Shown here piece by piece: positions 63,597 through 64,000 of a stretch of DNA of 64,000 nucleotides. Every line of letters begins with the position of its first letter. Positions within the stretch are counted from its first letter, which is position 1. The stretch covers positions 130,588 through 194,587 of the forward strand of contig CAKPBI010000003.1 in assembly GCA_934140285.1 (NCBI GenBank). The letters run 5' to 3'. The DNA comes from an uncultured Bacilli bacterium (GTDB taxonomy: Bacteria > Bacillota_I > Bacilli_A > ML615J-28 > CAG-313). A program made the translations under genes and the position numbers. Below the pieces are notes generated by a model. It ran no database searches and was not told the DNA's origin. It saw only the letters and a list, made by a program, of their open reading frames with translations.

Positions 63597-64000
63597 ATGA
63601 AACAACTTAGATTTTGCTTAATAATATTTTTATCTTTGTTTTTAATTACAGCATGTTCAGATCATACTCATACATATGACACTAATTGGTCATATGATGA
63701 AACAACTCACTTCCACAAATCAACATGTGGACATGATGTAGTAAGTGATCAAGCAAACCACACATTTGATGATGGTGTAGTAGAAACTCCAGCAACTGAG
63801 GAAGTTGAAGGGGTAATGAAATACACATGTACAGTATGTAAGGCAGAAAAAAGAGAAACAATCGAAAAACTTCCACATACACATAAATTTGAAACAGTAT
63901 GGTCATATGATGAAACAACTCATTTCCACAAATCAACATGTGGACATGATGTAGTAAGTGATCAAGCAAACCACACATTTGATGATGGTGTAGTAGAAAC
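63597..64000 (+). CDS. Repeat-containing lipoprotein (partial, runs off the window)
   Basis: The visible ~135 residues start with a lipoprotein signal (FLITACSD). The mature part holds a repeat: WSYDETTHFHKSTCGHDVVS, a linker ending TVCKAEKRETIEKLPHTHKF, then WSYDETTHFH again, a 71-residue unit. HxH and CxxC-like pairs suggest metal binding. AAAGGAGA precedes ATG 63597, and TTGCAA - 17 - TAAAAT lies before that. The 3' end is beyond the window. Confidence 0.8.
   Translation, partial: MKQLRFCLIIFLSLFLITACSDHTHTYDTNWSYDETTHFHKSTCGHDVVSDQANHTFDDGVVETPATEEVEGVMKYTCTVCKAEKRETIEKLPHTHKFETVWSYDETTHFHKSTCGHDVVSDQANHTFDDGVVE
63687..64000 (+). repeat. Tandem coding repeat, 213-bp period
   Basis: 63687-63787 is repeated at 63900-64000 with one C/T difference (CACTTCC / CATTTCC). 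The period of 213 bases is 71 codons, so the reading frame is kept. The second unit is cut by the window edge. Confidence 0.85.

Noticed and set aside
63682..63978. Histidine-rich open frame on the minus strand
   Set aside because: It is the reverse-strand shadow of the tandem-repeat lipoprotein; no ribosome binding site, and its repeats are those of the real gene.

Overview
The window is AT-rich, low-GC Gram-positive-type DNA (Bacillota; the short intergenic gaps, AGGAGG-type ribosome binding sites, many lipoproteins and InlB-type surface repeats suit a gut-associated Bacilli or Acholeplasma-like lineage). The lineage is inferred from style, not from a marker gene. TGA is used as a stop (for example at 39541-39543), so the mycoplasma code does not apply. 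Nearly all genes are on the + strand. I found no rRNA, tRNA, CRISPR array, IS element or replication origin.

Layout. 1-7 kb: end of a membrane transporter, glyA, a GNAT protein, a sigma factor with a large C-terminal extension, a membrane-bound XRE regulator, a transglutaminase-like protein, a TfoX-N protein and a frameshifted gene of the L-2-amino-thiazoline-4-carboxylate hydrolase family. 7-14 kb: lipoproteins and small membrane proteins, then an ECF sigma / anti-sigma / lipoprotein trio in which the sigma and lipoprotein genes share a bipartite promoter-like element at identical spacing. 14-16 kb: two membrane-anchored paralogs, one fused to an HNH nuclease.

16-28 kb is the accessory heart of the window. 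A structured-RNA gene with its own TCGACA-N17-TATAAT promoter occurs three times (about 16006, 18232 and 21935). Each copy stands before a different module: an RNase III paralog with a membrane protein; HEPN - nucleotidyltransferase - KAP NTPase - HEPN; and a cytoplasmic receiver/histidine kinase pair followed by a DUF262-DUF1524 (GmrSD-like) nuclease. Two more HEPN-like proteins follow. This looks like a stack of defence or abortive-infection cassettes punctuated by a common small RNA. The system-level function is inference.

28-44 kb: surface proteins. A broken InlB-repeat fragment faces a giant repeat lipoprotein (InlB repeats, BspA-like leucine-rich repeats, GLUG-like end) that is split by a shift in an A8 tract and carries a 347-bp perfect duplication. 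Two further large lipoproteins and a membrane-flavodoxin fusion follow. 43.8 kb: a structured leader with a terminator and a possible antiterminator before a flavoprotein reductase.

44-64 kb: mainly housekeeping and transport genes: a YwaF-like membrane protein, a PfoR-type PTS IIC protein, a MATE exporter, zinc-ribbon membrane proteins, gpmA, a PAP2 / alpha-beta hydrolase / nitroreductase run, a TetR-ABC efflux operon and a MarR-heterodimeric ABC exporter locus. A remarkable gene remnant fuses pieces of PstS, a Pst permease and PhoR. The window ends inside a repeat-containing lipoprotein gene.
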